From JABMMZ01 sp044341025 (lineage in GTDB: Bacteria; Bacteroidota; Bacteroidia; NS11-12g; UBA955), in NCBI GenBank assembly GCA_044341025.1, contig JBIISM010000002.1, forward strand, positions 124,001 to 188,000: 64,000 nt of DNA, written 5' to 3'. Positions 24,395 through 34,344 of this stretch are shown here, piece after piece. Position numbers and translations under genes: made by a program. Every line of letters starts with the position of its first letter. Within the stretch, counting starts at the first letter, position 1. The notes beneath the pieces were generated by a model. It saw nothing but the letters and a program-made list of their open reading frames with translations. It had not been told where the DNA came from and searched no databases.

Positions 24395-26233
24395 TTGAAA
24401 CGTCTAATTCAATTTTTAAAACTGTATCTGTTGTTTTTGGCTGCATTTGAAGCCATTCGATTATACTTCATTTTTTACCATTACAGCTTGTATTCAGAAT
24501 CGCCTTTAATGGTTTTTTTACAAACAGCTTTCAAAGGGTTTAGGTTGGATTTGTCTGCGTCGGCTTATTGTTTAGTACCAGTTTTCTTGGTGTTTTTCTT
24601 AGAACATATTTTCAGAAAAAAGAGCAATAAATGGATTTTAAGAACCCTGATGTTGTTTGAGTTCATTTTGATTTTTGCCATAGGTATTTCAGATCCCGAA
24701 TTGTATGCACAATGGGGAAATAAATTTAACAACCAGGTATTGGTTTATATCAGTCACCCCAAAGAAATGGCATTGTCTGCAGGATCCGCTAACTGGTTGA
24801 AGACGGTTTTGTTTATTTTGTTTTTATTGCCAGTATTTTATTTTTTACTGAGGAAGTTGTTTGAGGTATTAGAAAAAAAGATTGACTATTCGTGGCAACA
24901 TGGAAGCACTGTCTTTATTTGGATGGGCGTCAACTTTCTTTTTTTAAGAGGGGGTGTTGGGGTGGCAACAATTAGTCAAGCCAGTGCTATATATTCACCA
25001 AAACAAATTTACAATGCGACCGCTATAAACAGTTTTTGGAATGCATTGTATTATTTGTTTAACGATACAAGAACATTGTATGGAGATGACTATAAGGTTT
25101 TGGAATCTGCAGAGGCGAAAAAGCTTTTTGATCTTCAAATAAAAAACCCTCAAGACGCACTCGAATTAAGCAATCAGGCCAATCCAAATGTATTGGTGAT
25201 TGTTTTGGAAAGTTTCACTGCATTTGCAAGTCAATATTACAGTGGTGCGAATAATTGTACCCCTAATTTGGATCAATTGTCAGCGGAGAATTTGAGTTTC
25301 ATGAAATGCTATGCCAGCGGCGACCGAACAGAGAAAGGCTTGTTGGCTATTAATAGTGGGTATCCAGCCCAACCTGTTTCTTCTTTGATTGTCTTCCCCG
25401 ATAAAGTTGCCAAACTGCCCGGCTTAGGTAAAGTATTAAAGCAGGAAGGTTACCACAATACTTTTGTGTATGGTGGGGATGCTGAATTTGCCTCAATGAA
25501 ATCTTACTTTTTGATGCAAGGGTTTGACAAGGTAATAGACAAAAAGGATTTTGATTTAGCCTCTCTAAACAGTAAATGGGGTGCTCATGATGCCGAACTT
25601 TATAACAAAACATTGTTATCACTTAATTCCACCCAAGCGCCATTCTATACTTTGGTGTTAAGTTTAAGCAGCCATGAGCCATTTGATGTGCCTCTTGAGT
25701 CGAAAGATTTAAAAAAGGATGAGTGGTATGATTTGAAGAATTCAATTCGTTATGCGGATAAAAGTTTAGGTGATTTTATTGCCAATTGTAAAAAACAAGC
25801 GTGGTATAAAAACACAATTATAGTGGTTGTGGCAGACCATGGTCATAACATTGGCGTGCAAGAAGTATATGGCTTCGACAAAGAAAAGTTTCAAATTCCA
25901 ATGTTGGTTTTGGGCGGTGCTTTAAAAGACGAGCTCAAGGGAAGAAAAATGCAGAATGTGGTTTCGCAAACGGTAATTCCATCACTCATTCTGCAGAGTA
26001 TGCACTTACCTTATGCTGATTTTCAATGGCAAACAGGCGTTTTAGATTCGAATGGATTTGCCCAATACCATTATAACAATGGATTCGGAAGGGTAAGCAA
26101 TCATTCTGAATTTATATACGATAACAATGGTTTGTCATCTGAATTTAAGGGATTGAAATCGGAGGCAGTTAAAATCAAAAATCAGGGCAGGGTTTTTCAA
26201 CAGGTCTTAATTGACGATTTTTTGAAAAAATAA
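24395..26233 (+). CDS. LTA synthase family sulfatase-fold membrane enzyme
   Basis: The 612-residue protein has five N-terminal membrane helices (~5-190) and a periplasmic alkaline-phosphatase-fold domain from ~240. Motifs: NVLVIVLESFTAF (metal Glu), GDRTEKGLLAINSGYP with the candidate nucleophile Thr, SLSSHEPFDVP, and VVVADHGHNIG (metal Asp/His). In Gram-positive bacteria LtaS polymerises glycerol phosphate; in Gram-negative relatives the fold transfers phospho-groups such as phosphoethanolamine or phosphoglycerol to envelope glycans. Which applies here is unknown. The TTG start gives an immediate positively charged residue pair and hydrophobic helix. Confidence 0.88.
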   Translation: MKRLIQFLKLYLLFLAAFEAIRLYFIFYHYSLYSESPLMVFLQTAFKGFRLDLSASAYCLVPVFLVFFLEHIFRKKSNKWILRTLMLFEFILIFAIGISDPELYAQWGNKFNNQVLVYISHPKEMALSAGSANWLKTVLFILFLLPVFYFLLRKLFEVLEKKIDYSWQHGSTVFIWMGVNFLFLRGGVGVATISQASAIYSPKQIYNATAINSFWNALYYLFNDTRTLYGDDYKVLESAEAKKLFDLQIKNPQDALELSNQANPNVLVIVLESFTAFASQYYSGANNCTPNLDQLSAENLSFMKCYASGDRTEKGLLAINSGYPAQPVSSLIVFPDKVAKLPGLGKVLKQEGYHNTFVYGGDAEFASMKSYFLMQGFDKVIDKKDFDLASLNSKWGAHDAELYNKTLLSLNSTQAPFYTLVLSLSSHEPFDVPLESKDLKKDEWYDLKNSIRYADKSLGDFIANCKKQAWYKNTIIVVVADHGHNIGVQEVYGFDKEKFQIPMLVLGGALKDELKGRKMQNVVSQTVIPSLILQSMHLPYADFQWQTGVLDSNGFAQYHYNNGFGRVSNHSEFIYDNNGLSSEFKGLKSEAVKIKNQGRVFQQVLIDDFLKK

Positions 26234-26252
26234 TTTACTTTCGTGGAATAAA

Positions 26253-26474
26253 ATGCGATTTTCTGATTGGTCACATAAAAAGTGGTTTCCATGGATATTG
26301 GTAGCGGTATTGCTGCTTTTTAATGTAATTTCGTACCGTATCGCCAATGATTACTTTTCGAAGATTACGCCAAGCGAAACTGAGGAGGTTATGGTTGAAA
26401 GTAGCATGCTTGGCAGTGGATCTAAGGTATTTGATTGGGCAAAAGAAATACTTCGTTTTTTTAGAAATCCATAA
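26253..26474 (+). CDS. Small single-pass membrane protein, unknown
   Basis: This 73-residue protein has one membrane helix (WFPWILVAVLLLFNVISY, ~11-28) and a polar C-terminal segment (TPSETEEVMVES ... KEILRFFRNP). No family is recognised. It lies 19 nt after the LTA-synthase-like gene and overlaps the histidine kinase start by 1 nt, so it is probably co-transcribed with the kinase/regulator pair, and could be an accessory to the sensor. The start has no alternative nearby ATG. Confidence 0.7.
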   Translation: MRFSDWSHKKWFPWILVAVLLLFNVISYRIANDYFSKITPSETEEVMVESSMLGSGSKVFDWAKEILRFFRNP

Positions 26475-27538
26475 TGAAACCTGCTATTAATCGGTTTTTT
26501 TCAGACGCTATAAAGGGCTTTAACCATTATAAAATACACCATTTTATATTTTGGTTTATTTACATAGGGTTCTGGTCTTTTTTAATAGGCTCAGATGTTT
26601 CTTGGAGACAGGCCTTAGTAAGTGCTTGGGTGTTTATTTTCTTCCATATTTTGGTTAGTTATTTTAATAATTACTTTTTAATTGAATGGTTCTTATTTAG
26701 ACGAAAATATGTTGCATACTTTCTGAGCGTATTTTTATCTATACTTTTGGTTTGTTTTCCTTTGGCTATTGCTTCTTATTTATATGTGCCATTATCCGAA
26801 GAGAGTATAGCCAATATTTGGACCTTGCAGTTTTTTATCTATAATTTCTTAACGATACTTTTTACGGTATTGTTAACGGCTTCCATTAAATTGTTTAGGA
26901 ATTGGTTTTTAAAAGAACAGACCAATAAAGAATTGCAGAAGTTAAATATTGAAAGTGAACTTCGTTTTCTAAAGTCACAAATCAATCCTCATTTCTTATT
27001 TAACAACTTAAATAATTTGTATGCGTTGACGCTAAAAAATTCAGAATTGGCGCCGGATGCGGTATTGAAATTATCAAATATATTGCGTTTTGGATTGTAT
27101 GAAAGTCAGAAGCAAAAAGTGCCTATTGAGGATGATATTCAATTTGTTCGCGATTACATCGAGTTGGAAAAATTGCGTTTAGGCGAAAGAACCGATATAA
27201 AATTGGACGTTGAAGGCAGTACTTTTGGTCAAATGATAGAACCATTTCTATTCATTAATTTTATTGAAAACGCCTTTAAGCATGGAGCCAATCCATCCTT
27301 AGGAAAGTCATACATCCATATTAATTATTTGATAGATTCACAAAACCATCAATTGATTTTTAATATTTCAAACAACAAACCAGGCGCATTAAACAATTTG
27401 GACAAAGACAAAGTTGGAGGAATTGGTCTGAAAAATGTGCAAACCCGTCTGAATATTTTGTATCCTGGAAAACACGAACTTAACATTGTTGACAATAAAG
27501 AAAACTATTCAGTCACCCTAATTTTACAGACAGCATGA
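26474..27538 (+). CDS. LytS-type sensor histidine kinase
   Basis: The 354-residue inner-membrane kinase has four membrane helices in the first ~140 residues, then a coiled linker and a His_kinase domain with the phospho-acceptor His173 in SQINPHFLFNNLNNLY, followed by an ATP-binding region with FINFIENAFKHG (N box) and VGGIGLKNVQTRL (G box). This architecture typifies LytS/YehU-like kinases of Bacteroidota. It has no periplasmic sensor domain, so it probably senses a membrane signal. It overlaps its response regulator by 4 nt. Confidence 0.92.
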   Translation: MKPAINRFFSDAIKGFNHYKIHHFIFWFIYIGFWSFLIGSDVSWRQALVSAWVFIFFHILVSYFNNYFLIEWFLFRRKYVAYFLSVFLSILLVCFPLAIASYLYVPLSEESIANIWTLQFFIYNFLTILFTVLLTASIKLFRNWFLKEQTNKELQKLNIESELRFLKSQINPHFLFNNLNNLYALTLKNSELAPDAVLKLSNILRFGLYESQKQKVPIEDDIQFVRDYIELEKLRLGERTDIKLDVEGSTFGQMIEPFLFINFIENAFKHGANPSLGKSYIHINYLIDSQNHQLIFNISNNKPGALNNLDKDKVGGIGLKNVQTRLNILYPGKHELNIVDNKENYSVTLILQTA

Positions 27539-28254
27539 GCAAAATTCTAAAATGTATGGCTATCGACGATGAGCCATTGGCGCTAGAGGTAATGGAATCA
27601 CACATAAAAAAATGCGACAACTTAAAACTAATCGCTAAATGTTCAAATGCTATTGAGGCTTCTGAGGCCATCCAAAACGAAAAACCAGATTTAATATTCT
27701 GTGACATTCACATGCCGGAAATCAGTGGAATTGATTTTATGAAATCACTTCAAAACAGTGGTATTCTTGTGGTTTTTACAACTGCTTACGCCGAGTATGC
27801 TGTTGATGCATTTACTCTAGACGCTTTGGACTATTTATTGAAGCCTGTTTCATTCGACCGATTTAAGCGTTCTGTTGACCGCGCTGAAGAGTATTTTTCA
27901 ATTAAAAATAAAACAGAACAACCCCAGGCAGAGATGAACGATGGTTTCATGTTTGTAAAAGCCGATTCTAAAATGATTAAAATTAATTATGATGAGATTT
28001 GGTATGTTGAAGCTTTCGCTGATTACGTTAAAATTTATACTTCAGAAGAAAAACGCATAGTGACTTTGCAAACCATGAAGAATATGGAGCAAAGCCTACC
28101 TGCAAATAAGTTTGCCCGCGTTCATAGAAGCTATATCGTGGCGACTAGTAAAGTATTGGCTATTGGCGCTCACGAAGTTAAAGTTGGCAATAAAAATATT
28201 CCTTTGGGCAAGAACTATAAAGATGCATTTGCACAAAGAATGCAGATTAAATAA
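27535..28254 (+). CDS. LytR/AlgR family response regulator (LytTR)
   Basis: This 239-residue DNA-binding regulator is the partner of the kinase just upstream. The receiver domain (1-120) has acidic residues in MAIDDEPLA, the phospho-acceptor Asp57 in DLIFCDIHMPE, the switch Thr in VVFTTAYAEYA and Lys in LDYLLKPVSFDRF. The LytTR domain (~140-239) shows DEIWYVEAFADYVKIYT and FARVHRSYIVA. LytTR regulators bind direct repeats upstream of target promoters; no target site was identified here. Confidence 0.93.
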   Translation: MSKILKCMAIDDEPLALEVMESHIKKCDNLKLIAKCSNAIEASEAIQNEKPDLIFCDIHMPEISGIDFMKSLQNSGILVVFTTAYAEYAVDAFTLDALDYLLKPVSFDRFKRSVDRAEEYFSIKNKTEQPQAEMNDGFMFVKADSKMIKINYDEIWYVEAFADYVKIYTSEEKRIVTLQTMKNMEQSLPANKFARVHRSYIVATSKVLAIGAHEVKVGNKNIPLGKNYKDAFAQRMQIK

Positions 28255-28271
28255 TTAAAATTGATACCAAT

Positions 28272-28304
28272 AAAAAAGTCCTAGTGTTAACTAGGACTTT
28301 TTTT
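28272..28304. terminator. Bidirectional terminator between convergent genes
   Basis: A 14-bp perfect inverted repeat (28272-28285 with 28290-28303; core GTCCTAGT/ACTAGGAC) with a 4-nt loop is bounded by A- and T-runs, serving the two-component operon and the convergent T9SS protein gene. Confidence 0.9.
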
Positions 28305-28325
28305 ATGCACTTAGTGCATTAAGTC

Positions 28326-31300
28326 TTATCTAAGCAATGAAATCATGCCACTATAGTAATGCCATTTTTTGCGGTTGTCTCTCACTTTGATGTTGTAATA
28401 GTATACGCCTTCTTGGCATTCGACGCCATTATAGGTTCCATCCCAACGACCGGTGTTATCAGCGCTGTTGTATATTCTTTCTCCCCAGCGGTTAAAGATA
28501 TTTAGTTCCAGAGTTAATATTGAGGTGAATTTAGGTTCCCAAAAGGTATTGAATTCATCTTTGTTTGGACTGAATGCATTTGGTATGAAGATTCTATAAA
28601 TATCCAATACCCGAAGTTTTTGATAGGTGGTGTCGTTACAGCCATATCTTGTCGTTGCGATCATTGTAACTAAAAATAAACCTGTATCGCTATAACTGTG
28701 TTTGGGATTTTGAACGCCATCGGTTCCACCGTCACCAAATTTCCAGACATAGCCATCTGCTCCAGTCGATAAGTCTGTAAAGCTTACCTCAGGTTCAACG
28801 ATGTCAATTTGTCTTGGCAGGTATGAGAAATCAGCGCTAGCCTGCACATAAGCCTGAACGGTTTGTGCTTTAGAAAAACAAACCTTGCCATTGCCCAATA
28901 CCATGCTCACACGTGTATTGTAAATGCCTGCTACGTTGTAGCTTTTAGGAATATCAGCATGGGTGGCACCGCCTGTTGAAGGTGTGTTAACAGAATTGAT
29001 GTTGTCAAAATACCATTTCCAAGTGAAGCTAGGATTAAGTGGTGTCTGAGCCGCTGTTTTAGGGTAGAAGAACATTGTTGATAAAGGTTCGCATCCATCA
29101 ATTTTAGTGGCCAATAAACTATCGGTCACTTGCGGAGCAACCCAAAGACGTGTGGTGGTTTTTACAGAATCAGAACAACCATCGCCTAAAACCACACCAA
29201 TGTCCATAGATTGGCTTGGGGTGTAAGTAATCGATTTTTGTTTGCCTAAGGTTGCATTGCTTAATACATCGTACCAACGGTAAGTATATGATTGCACGCG
29301 TCCACCCGCAGGCGAAGCTGTTAAAGTTATTGCCTCATTTCTGCAAAGTTCATCGCCCACCAAGGCGCCAATGGTAACTGGCGTGCGGATGTAAATTTTA
29401 AATGTTGTTGAATCGTTGCGGCTGCAGTTGTCGTTTCCAATAATTAGGTAATCACTTGGAGATGAAGGCGGATTGATATTGAAGCTTGCTTGGCTTGCAT
29501 TAACCGCTGAATCAACTGCTACCCAATTGGCTCCAACTTTGCGTTTTAAGACAAATTTAATTGGCAAATTATCAGCACTTGTGCCATTTATTTTTAAATT
29601 AAAGGTGCGGTTGGTACAAATTGTATCAATTGGGGTAGGGTTTGATATATTTAATCCGGTTTTGATTTTTATTGCAATCTTTTTACTGGTTTGCTGTGCA
29701 TTACACACTTGGTTCAAACGCAATGAAAAGGTTTGATCATCAGGGATGCTTAAATTGAATGAAGGGTAGGTTTTGCCTTTTGAAGAATCAATAAGTACAA
29801 ATCCACTTGTGCTGGTGTTGTATAGTTTGAAAATATAACCAGTAGAATCGCCGCCACTTGCGCGTGCGCTGATGTTAAAGGTTTGATTTTTGCAAACAGG
29901 ATTGTTGTACATGATGGTATCGATTTTCATGCCTGGTCTTACTTTAACCGTAACGTAACCACTGTCATTAGGGTTTGTGCAACCGTCGCTTAATACGGCT
30001 TTGTATGTAATATCGCTGCTGCCCAAGGTAACTGTTTTACTTAAGCCAGAACCTAAGCCATTGTCCCAATTTACAAGCTGATTCGCTACCACGCCACCTG
30101 TTACTGAAGCAGTTAAAGTGACATCGTTGCCCTCGCACACTAGAGTGTCTCTAGGCATAGTTATTTTTAGGCTATCACGCACCGTGATCACAATATAAGA
30201 GGTGTCTGCGTATTCATTTCCACTGGCATCCTTGCTGCAACCATCTGTAACAATGGCTCGGTATGTGGTTGTGGTTTTCGGCGCAACTGTGTGCGATAAT
30301 CCGGCACCTAGGCCATTGTCCCAATTCACAACTAAATTACTCGATAAACCTCCCCAAACTGTCGCACTCATAGTTGTAGAAGTGCCTCTGCAAATGGTGG
30401 TATCGTTGCTGGTGGTCATAAAGAAACTGTCTCGTACAAATACCCGCATGGTATCTCGACTTGGCCCGCAACCAAATCGGGTTGCAGTTACATAATAGGC
30501 GGTATCTTTCAAAGGCTTGGAAACAGGCTGGTAGCACTTTGTGCAACTCAACCAAGTAGAAGGAGAAAAGGTGTAAGTGGTATCACCATCTGTCTTTGAC
30601 GTTATTTTAAAACTATTCCCAAAACAAATGGTGGTGTCTTGCATGAGTTTAATATCTGGTCGTTTGTATACCCTTATTTCATAAGAAACCGTGTCGTCAA
30701 TTGAAGTTAAACCATTACAGACACCATTGGTTGGCCTTTGGGCAATCATATTGACCTTGTATCGACCAGTATCTTTAAATGAATATGTGAAGTTTTTGAC
30801 TGCTTTCGGGAAGTTAGACATCATGGCTCCCGATGCATCTCGACAAAGCCATTTCCATGTTACACCGGTTAAACTTGAACCACCGCCATCGAAAGGAATT
30901 GTTGCGTCTTCGCAAATTGTGTAGAATAAACTGTCTGATTCAAAGTCGGCACTGCTTTTCCCATTAACAAAGCTGTAGAAACTTAGGGGCTTAATTGATG
31001 AACCTACACTGTATCCATATGAGCCGTAATCACCATAGGCGTATAATATTGCAAAGAAACCCAATGGATGTGACATGTTGTGGTTGCCGAGTGAAAGCCC
31101 AGATTGTTGTATATATGAATAGCTTGTGTCTTTTGTTAGTAAATTCCATGTTGCGCTAGGAGACGCCCCATCAATTTTTAATTGGTTTCTGTATGCTGTT
31201 TTAACAACCACATTTATAAAAAACTTATCAATTTTGTCAGCATTTTCGCATGAAAAGTTTAGGTTTTTCAGGGTTTGTTCTAGTGGAGATAGCCACATCA

Positions 31301-32372
31301 ACATTGGGTCGGTATCAGAACTTCCGCCATCGCAGCGTTGTGACAAACCCAATTGACAAAGTGCAATAGGTTTATTGGACGTAATAACAGCATCCTTGAT
31401 ATTGTTACCAGTGGTAACAAGAAAGAAAGTGTCTGTCATTCCTGCAGTTGAAAGAATTTTGTTTCTGCCATTGAAAGTTACGCGGGTAGCGTTTTGAGAA
31501 GTAACAAATTTGACCATTTCAACTTTTCTCAAAGTATTTGGCTTCCATGTTGTTGGGATAAATGCGAACTTTTTACCCCATAAATTAATGGGCATCATTT
31601 GCTCATACAAATGATCCGCTGAGTTTATGCCTGAATTGCAAGTAGGATGAACAATGACACTTCGACTTGATCCGCCAAAAACAGCAATTTTTTTACAATC
31701 TCTGGCTTGTACTAAAGTGCCCGATAAATCTAAAAGTTTTGAAGATGCGATGACTTGGTATGTTTCGCCTTTTTGTAAGGTTATGGTAAAAGTTGTATTG
31801 GCTGCTTTACCTCCTACGGTTGCACAAGTTGGAGTGATGTCGATGGTGGTGCTGTTTTCGGTTGCAACAATAGCAAACGTTGATCTATAAGTTGAATTTG
31901 TGCCCCCGCCAGAGTATATGTCTCCAGGAAATGAAACCACTCGGTAATCGACTCCCAAAGCTTCTATTGGATAAATTAATGCGGCATCACACGATGCTGT
32001 TTTGGTGTTTTGAGCCGCAACACTTACGGTGTCTTTGGCGGAAATGATTAAACCTTTATCTCTGGCGGATACGCTTTCTGAACCTGTGGTATATCCTGCT
32101 GCTGTTGAAACCAATACCGTGTCAACCCCTCCGCCAACACCTATGGAGAATGGCATAGTTACGCCTGTTATGAAGTTTTTAACTGTACCAGTTGTCGCTT
32201 TGTTGCAACTAATTACGATTTTCAACTGAGGGGCATTATTTGGGGTTCCGATGGATTCCATGAAGGTCATCCAAAAGGTTTTTCCTAAGGTCGACAATTC
32301 TTGGGATTGTGCGACAAACGGACAAATCAGAAGGATGAATAACAATAAATAACGGTTAAAAGTACTTTTCAT
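28326..32372 (-). CDS. Large T9SS type B protein with IgGFc-binding-like N-terminus
   Basis: This 1348-residue secreted protein starts with a signal peptide (YLLLFILLICPFVAQSQ). Residues ~25-450 resemble the IgGFc-binding N-terminal domain (GKTFWMTFMES, TVSVAAQNTKTASCDAALIYPIEALG, VRDCKKIAVFGGSS-like RDCKKIAVFGGSS). A long series of Ig-like repeats follows with recurrent NWDNGLGAGLS/NWDNGLGSGLS and CS/D pairs; a PKD domain (~1180-1250) has GYVWKFGDGG and QNPKHSYSDTGLF. The C-terminus (IFIPNAFSPNKDEFN ... NIFNRWGERIY ... GVYYYNIKVRDNRKKWHY) is the type B sorting domain. It is expected to be a cell-surface or matrix adhesin. It is transcribed alone. Confidence 0.88.
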   Translation of the reverse strand: MKSTFNRYLLLFILLICPFVAQSQELSTLGKTFWMTFMESIGTPNNAPQLKIVISCNKATTGTVKNFITGVTMPFSIGVGGGVDTVLVSTAAGYTTGSESVSARDKGLIISAKDTVSVAAQNTKTASCDAALIYPIEALGVDYRVVSFPGDIYSGGGTNSTYRSTFAIVATENSTTIDITPTCATVGGKAANTTFTITLQKGETYQVIASSKLLDLSGTLVQARDCKKIAVFGGSSRSVIVHPTCNSGINSADHLYEQMMPINLWGKKFAFIPTTWKPNTLRKVEMVKFVTSQNATRVTFNGRNKILSTAGMTDTFFLVTTGNNIKDAVITSNKPIALCQLGLSQRCDGGSSDTDPMLMWLSPLEQTLKNLNFSCENADKIDKFFINVVVKTAYRNQLKIDGASPSATWNLLTKDTSYSYIQQSGLSLGNHNMSHPLGFFAILYAYGDYGSYGYSVGSSIKPLSFYSFVNGKSSADFESDSLFYTICEDATIPFDGGGSSLTGVTWKWLCRDASGAMMSNFPKAVKNFTYSFKDTGRYKVNMIAQRPTNGVCNGLTSIDDTVSYEIRVYKRPDIKLMQDTTICFGNSFKITSKTDGDTTYTFSPSTWLSCTKCYQPVSKPLKDTAYYVTATRFGCGPSRDTMRVFVRDSFFMTTSNDTTICRGTSTTMSATVWGGLSSNLVVNWDNGLGAGLSHTVAPKTTTTYRAIVTDGCSKDASGNEYADTSYIVITVRDSLKITMPRDTLVCEGNDVTLTASVTGGVVANQLVNWDNGLGSGLSKTVTLGSSDITYKAVLSDGCTNPNDSGYVTVKVRPGMKIDTIMYNNPVCKNQTFNISARASGGDSTGYIFKLYNTSTSGFVLIDSSKGKTYPSFNLSIPDDQTFSLRLNQVCNAQQTSKKIAIKIKTGLNISNPTPIDTICTNRTFNLKINGTSADNLPIKFVLKRKVGANWVAVDSAVNASQASFNINPPSSPSDYLIIGNDNCSRNDSTTFKIYIRTPVTIGALVGDELCRNEAITLTASPAGGRVQSYTYRWYDVLSNATLGKQKSITYTPSQSMDIGVVLGDGCSDSVKTTTRLWVAPQVTDSLLATKIDGCEPLSTMFFYPKTAAQTPLNPSFTWKWYFDNINSVNTPSTGGATHADIPKSYNVAGIYNTRVSMVLGNGKVCFSKAQTVQAYVQASADFSYLPRQIDIVEPEVSFTDLSTGADGYVWKFGDGGTDGVQNPKHSYSDTGLFLVTMIATTRYGCNDTTYQKLRVLDIYRIFIPNAFSPNKDEFNTFWEPKFTSILTLELNIFNRWGERIYNSADNTGRWDGTYNGVECQEGVYYYNIKVRDNRKKWHYYSGMISLLR

Positions 32373-32569
32373 AAAGCGTGAATTAATTCGCTAATTTAAA
32401 TCAAATAATACTGAAAAGATGAAAAATTGAAAATGTTTTTTCTACTTTGATTCTTAATGTTTGATAATCATAGTATTAAATCACACTTATATTATGCACA
32501 TTGGTAAGAAATTGGCATCAAGACGGCCAATATTGGGACAGTATTTCACCAAATCAGTATTTTTTCGTT

Positions 32570-32577
32570 TATATTTG
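32570..32577 (+). promoter_or_regulatory. -7 promoter element of the CorC/HlyC gene
   Basis: TATATTTG is a perfect TAnnTTTG element 22 nt before the ATG at 32600. Confidence 0.5.
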
Positions 32578-32599
32578 CATTTTTTAAACTATTAATTTA

Positions 32600-33916
32600 A
32601 TGGATTCAGGTCTCCTGGTCATTCTCATCACCCTTATTTGCTCGGCCTTCTTTTCGGGCATTGAAATCGCCTTTATTTCTTCCAATAAATTGCGCATTGA
32701 ACTTCAAAACAAACAAGGTGTTTGGAATGCGCGCATTTTGGCTTGGTATCTCAAAGATCCTTCCCGCTTTATCAGCACCACCCTGATTGGAAATAATATC
32801 TCTTTGGTTATTTATGGTATTCAAAGTGGCGCCATCCTTGAACGTTTTCTTAATCCGAGTGGGCTTTTGCTAAAAGCCATGGATCCCAATAGCCTTCAAG
32901 CCTTGATGGTAATTCACGATGGATTCTGGCGCTTGGTGGTAATAACCATTGTTTCAACTTTGGTGGTTTTGATTACCGCAGAGTTTTTACCAAAAGCCTT
33001 GTTCAGAATCAACCCCGATTTTGTTCTTAATACCTTAATTCTTCCATTCCATATTTCCTATTTTTTATTGTGGCCAATCGTTTCTTTTATTACCCTGATT
33101 TCAAAGGGGATTTTGAAACTTATGACCGGCGAAAAATATGTCTCTTCTCAACCCGTCTTTAGCAGAACAGACCTCGACCATTTGATTTCCCAAACAGGGC
33201 AAATTGAATTGAGTGATGAATCAAATTTAAGTACGGAAATGTTTAAAAATGCTTTAGATTTTGGCAACTTAAAGGTGCGCGATTGTATGGTTCCTCGTAC
33301 CGAATTAATTGCAGTTGACGAAAGCGAGACCATTGAAGAATTGTACAAAACATTTTTGGATTCTAGGCATTCAAAGATTCCGGTTTACCGAGAGAATATT
33401 GACAACATCACAGGGTATGCGCATCAGGTTTACATGTTCAAAAAACCTAAAACCATTTTGGAAGCAACCATGCCTATTCTGATTACCAACGAAAGCCGTA
33501 GTTTACACGATCAATTGAAAGAGATGACCCTCAAACGCAAAAGTATGGCGGTTGTGGTTGATGAATTCGGGGGAACTGCTGGCATTATTACCATTGAAGA
33601 TATAATTGAAGAGATTTTTGGTGAAATTGAAGATGAGTATGACACCGAGGAATTGAAGGAAACCAAGTTGGGCGATCACCATTACCTTCTGAGCGGCCGT
33701 CATCCAATAGATTACCTGAACGAAAACTACCATTTTGATATGCCTGAGGATGGTTACGAAACCTTGGGTGGTTATATTATCAGCATATGCGAAAGCATAC
33801 CAGAGGAAAATGAGGTTATTCTCAATGAGTCTTTTGAAATTACCATAAAGCAAGTTAAAAATGCTAGGATTGAGGAAGTGGAAATTAAAATTTTAAACCC
33901 AACACGGGAATCCTAA
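32600..33916 (+). CDS. CNNM/CBS/CorC membrane protein (HlyC/CorC family, GldE-like)
   Basis: The 438-residue protein has an N-terminal CNNM (DUF21) membrane domain of about four helices (residues ~1-175; CSAFFSGIEIAFISSNKLR), two CBS domains (~205-330; VRDCMVPRTELIAVDE and SMAVVVDEFGGTAGIITIEDIIEEIFGEIEDE) and a C-terminal CorC_HlyC domain (~345-430). Members include Mg2+/Co2+ efflux proteins, and in Bacteroidota the gliding-associated GldE has the same layout, so either role is possible. Its stop codon shares one base with the aroQ start. Confidence 0.9.
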   Translation: MDSGLLVILITLICSAFFSGIEIAFISSNKLRIELQNKQGVWNARILAWYLKDPSRFISTTLIGNNISLVIYGIQSGAILERFLNPSGLLLKAMDPNSLQALMVIHDGFWRLVVITIVSTLVVLITAEFLPKALFRINPDFVLNTLILPFHISYFLLWPIVSFITLISKGILKLMTGEKYVSSQPVFSRTDLDHLISQTGQIELSDESNLSTEMFKNALDFGNLKVRDCMVPRTELIAVDESETIEELYKTFLDSRHSKIPVYRENIDNITGYAHQVYMFKKPKTILEATMPILITNESRSLHDQLKEMTLKRKSMAVVVDEFGGTAGIITIEDIIEEIFGEIEDEYDTEELKETKLGDHHYLLSGRHPIDYLNENYHFDMPEDGYETLGGYIISICESIPEENEVILNESFEITIKQVKNARIEEVEIKILNPTRES

Positions 33917-34344
33917 TGAAGGTTTTGCTCTTACACGGACCGAATCTTAACTTGCTTGGAGAAAGACAAGAATCTGTTTACGGAAGCTGCAGTTCTCAGG
34001 ATATTATAAACCGTTTAAACTCGGAGTTTCCGCAAATTGATTTGCAGTATTTTCAGTCCAATAATGAGCATGAATTGATAGATAAAGTTCATGCAGCACG
34101 CAACGAATTTCAAGGACTATTAATCAACCCTGGGGCATTTTCGCATACCTCGATAGCCTTGGCTGATGCCATTCGCTCCATCAATATTCCTAGCATTTGC
34201 ATACATATTAGCAATATATACCAACGTGAAGATTTTCGCCACAGCGATTTTGTTGGAGCAGCTTGCAAGGGCAGCATCGTTGGATTGGGTGTCGATGGGT
34301 ACCCAATGGCCTTAGAATGTCTAATAGATTTAATTAAGCCTTAG
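33916..34344 (+). CDS. aroQ: 3-dehydroquinate dehydratase, type II
   Basis: AroQ catalyses the third step of the shikimate pathway, dehydrating 3-dehydroquinate. The 142-residue product has the type II signature LLLHGPNLNLLGERQESVYG (the flexible lid with catalytic Arg and Tyr22), NPGAFSHTSIALADA, and the catalytic His region CIHISNIYQREDFRHSD. It starts on the last base of the CorC/HlyC stop codon and converges with aspartate kinase, overlapping its end by 11 nt. Confidence 0.95.
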   Translation: MKVLLLHGPNLNLLGERQESVYGSCSSQDIINRLNSEFPQIDLQYFQSNNEHELIDKVHAARNEFQGLLINPGAFSHTSIALADAIRSINIPSICIHISNIYQREDFRHSDFVGAACKGSIVGLGVDGYPMALECLIDLIKP

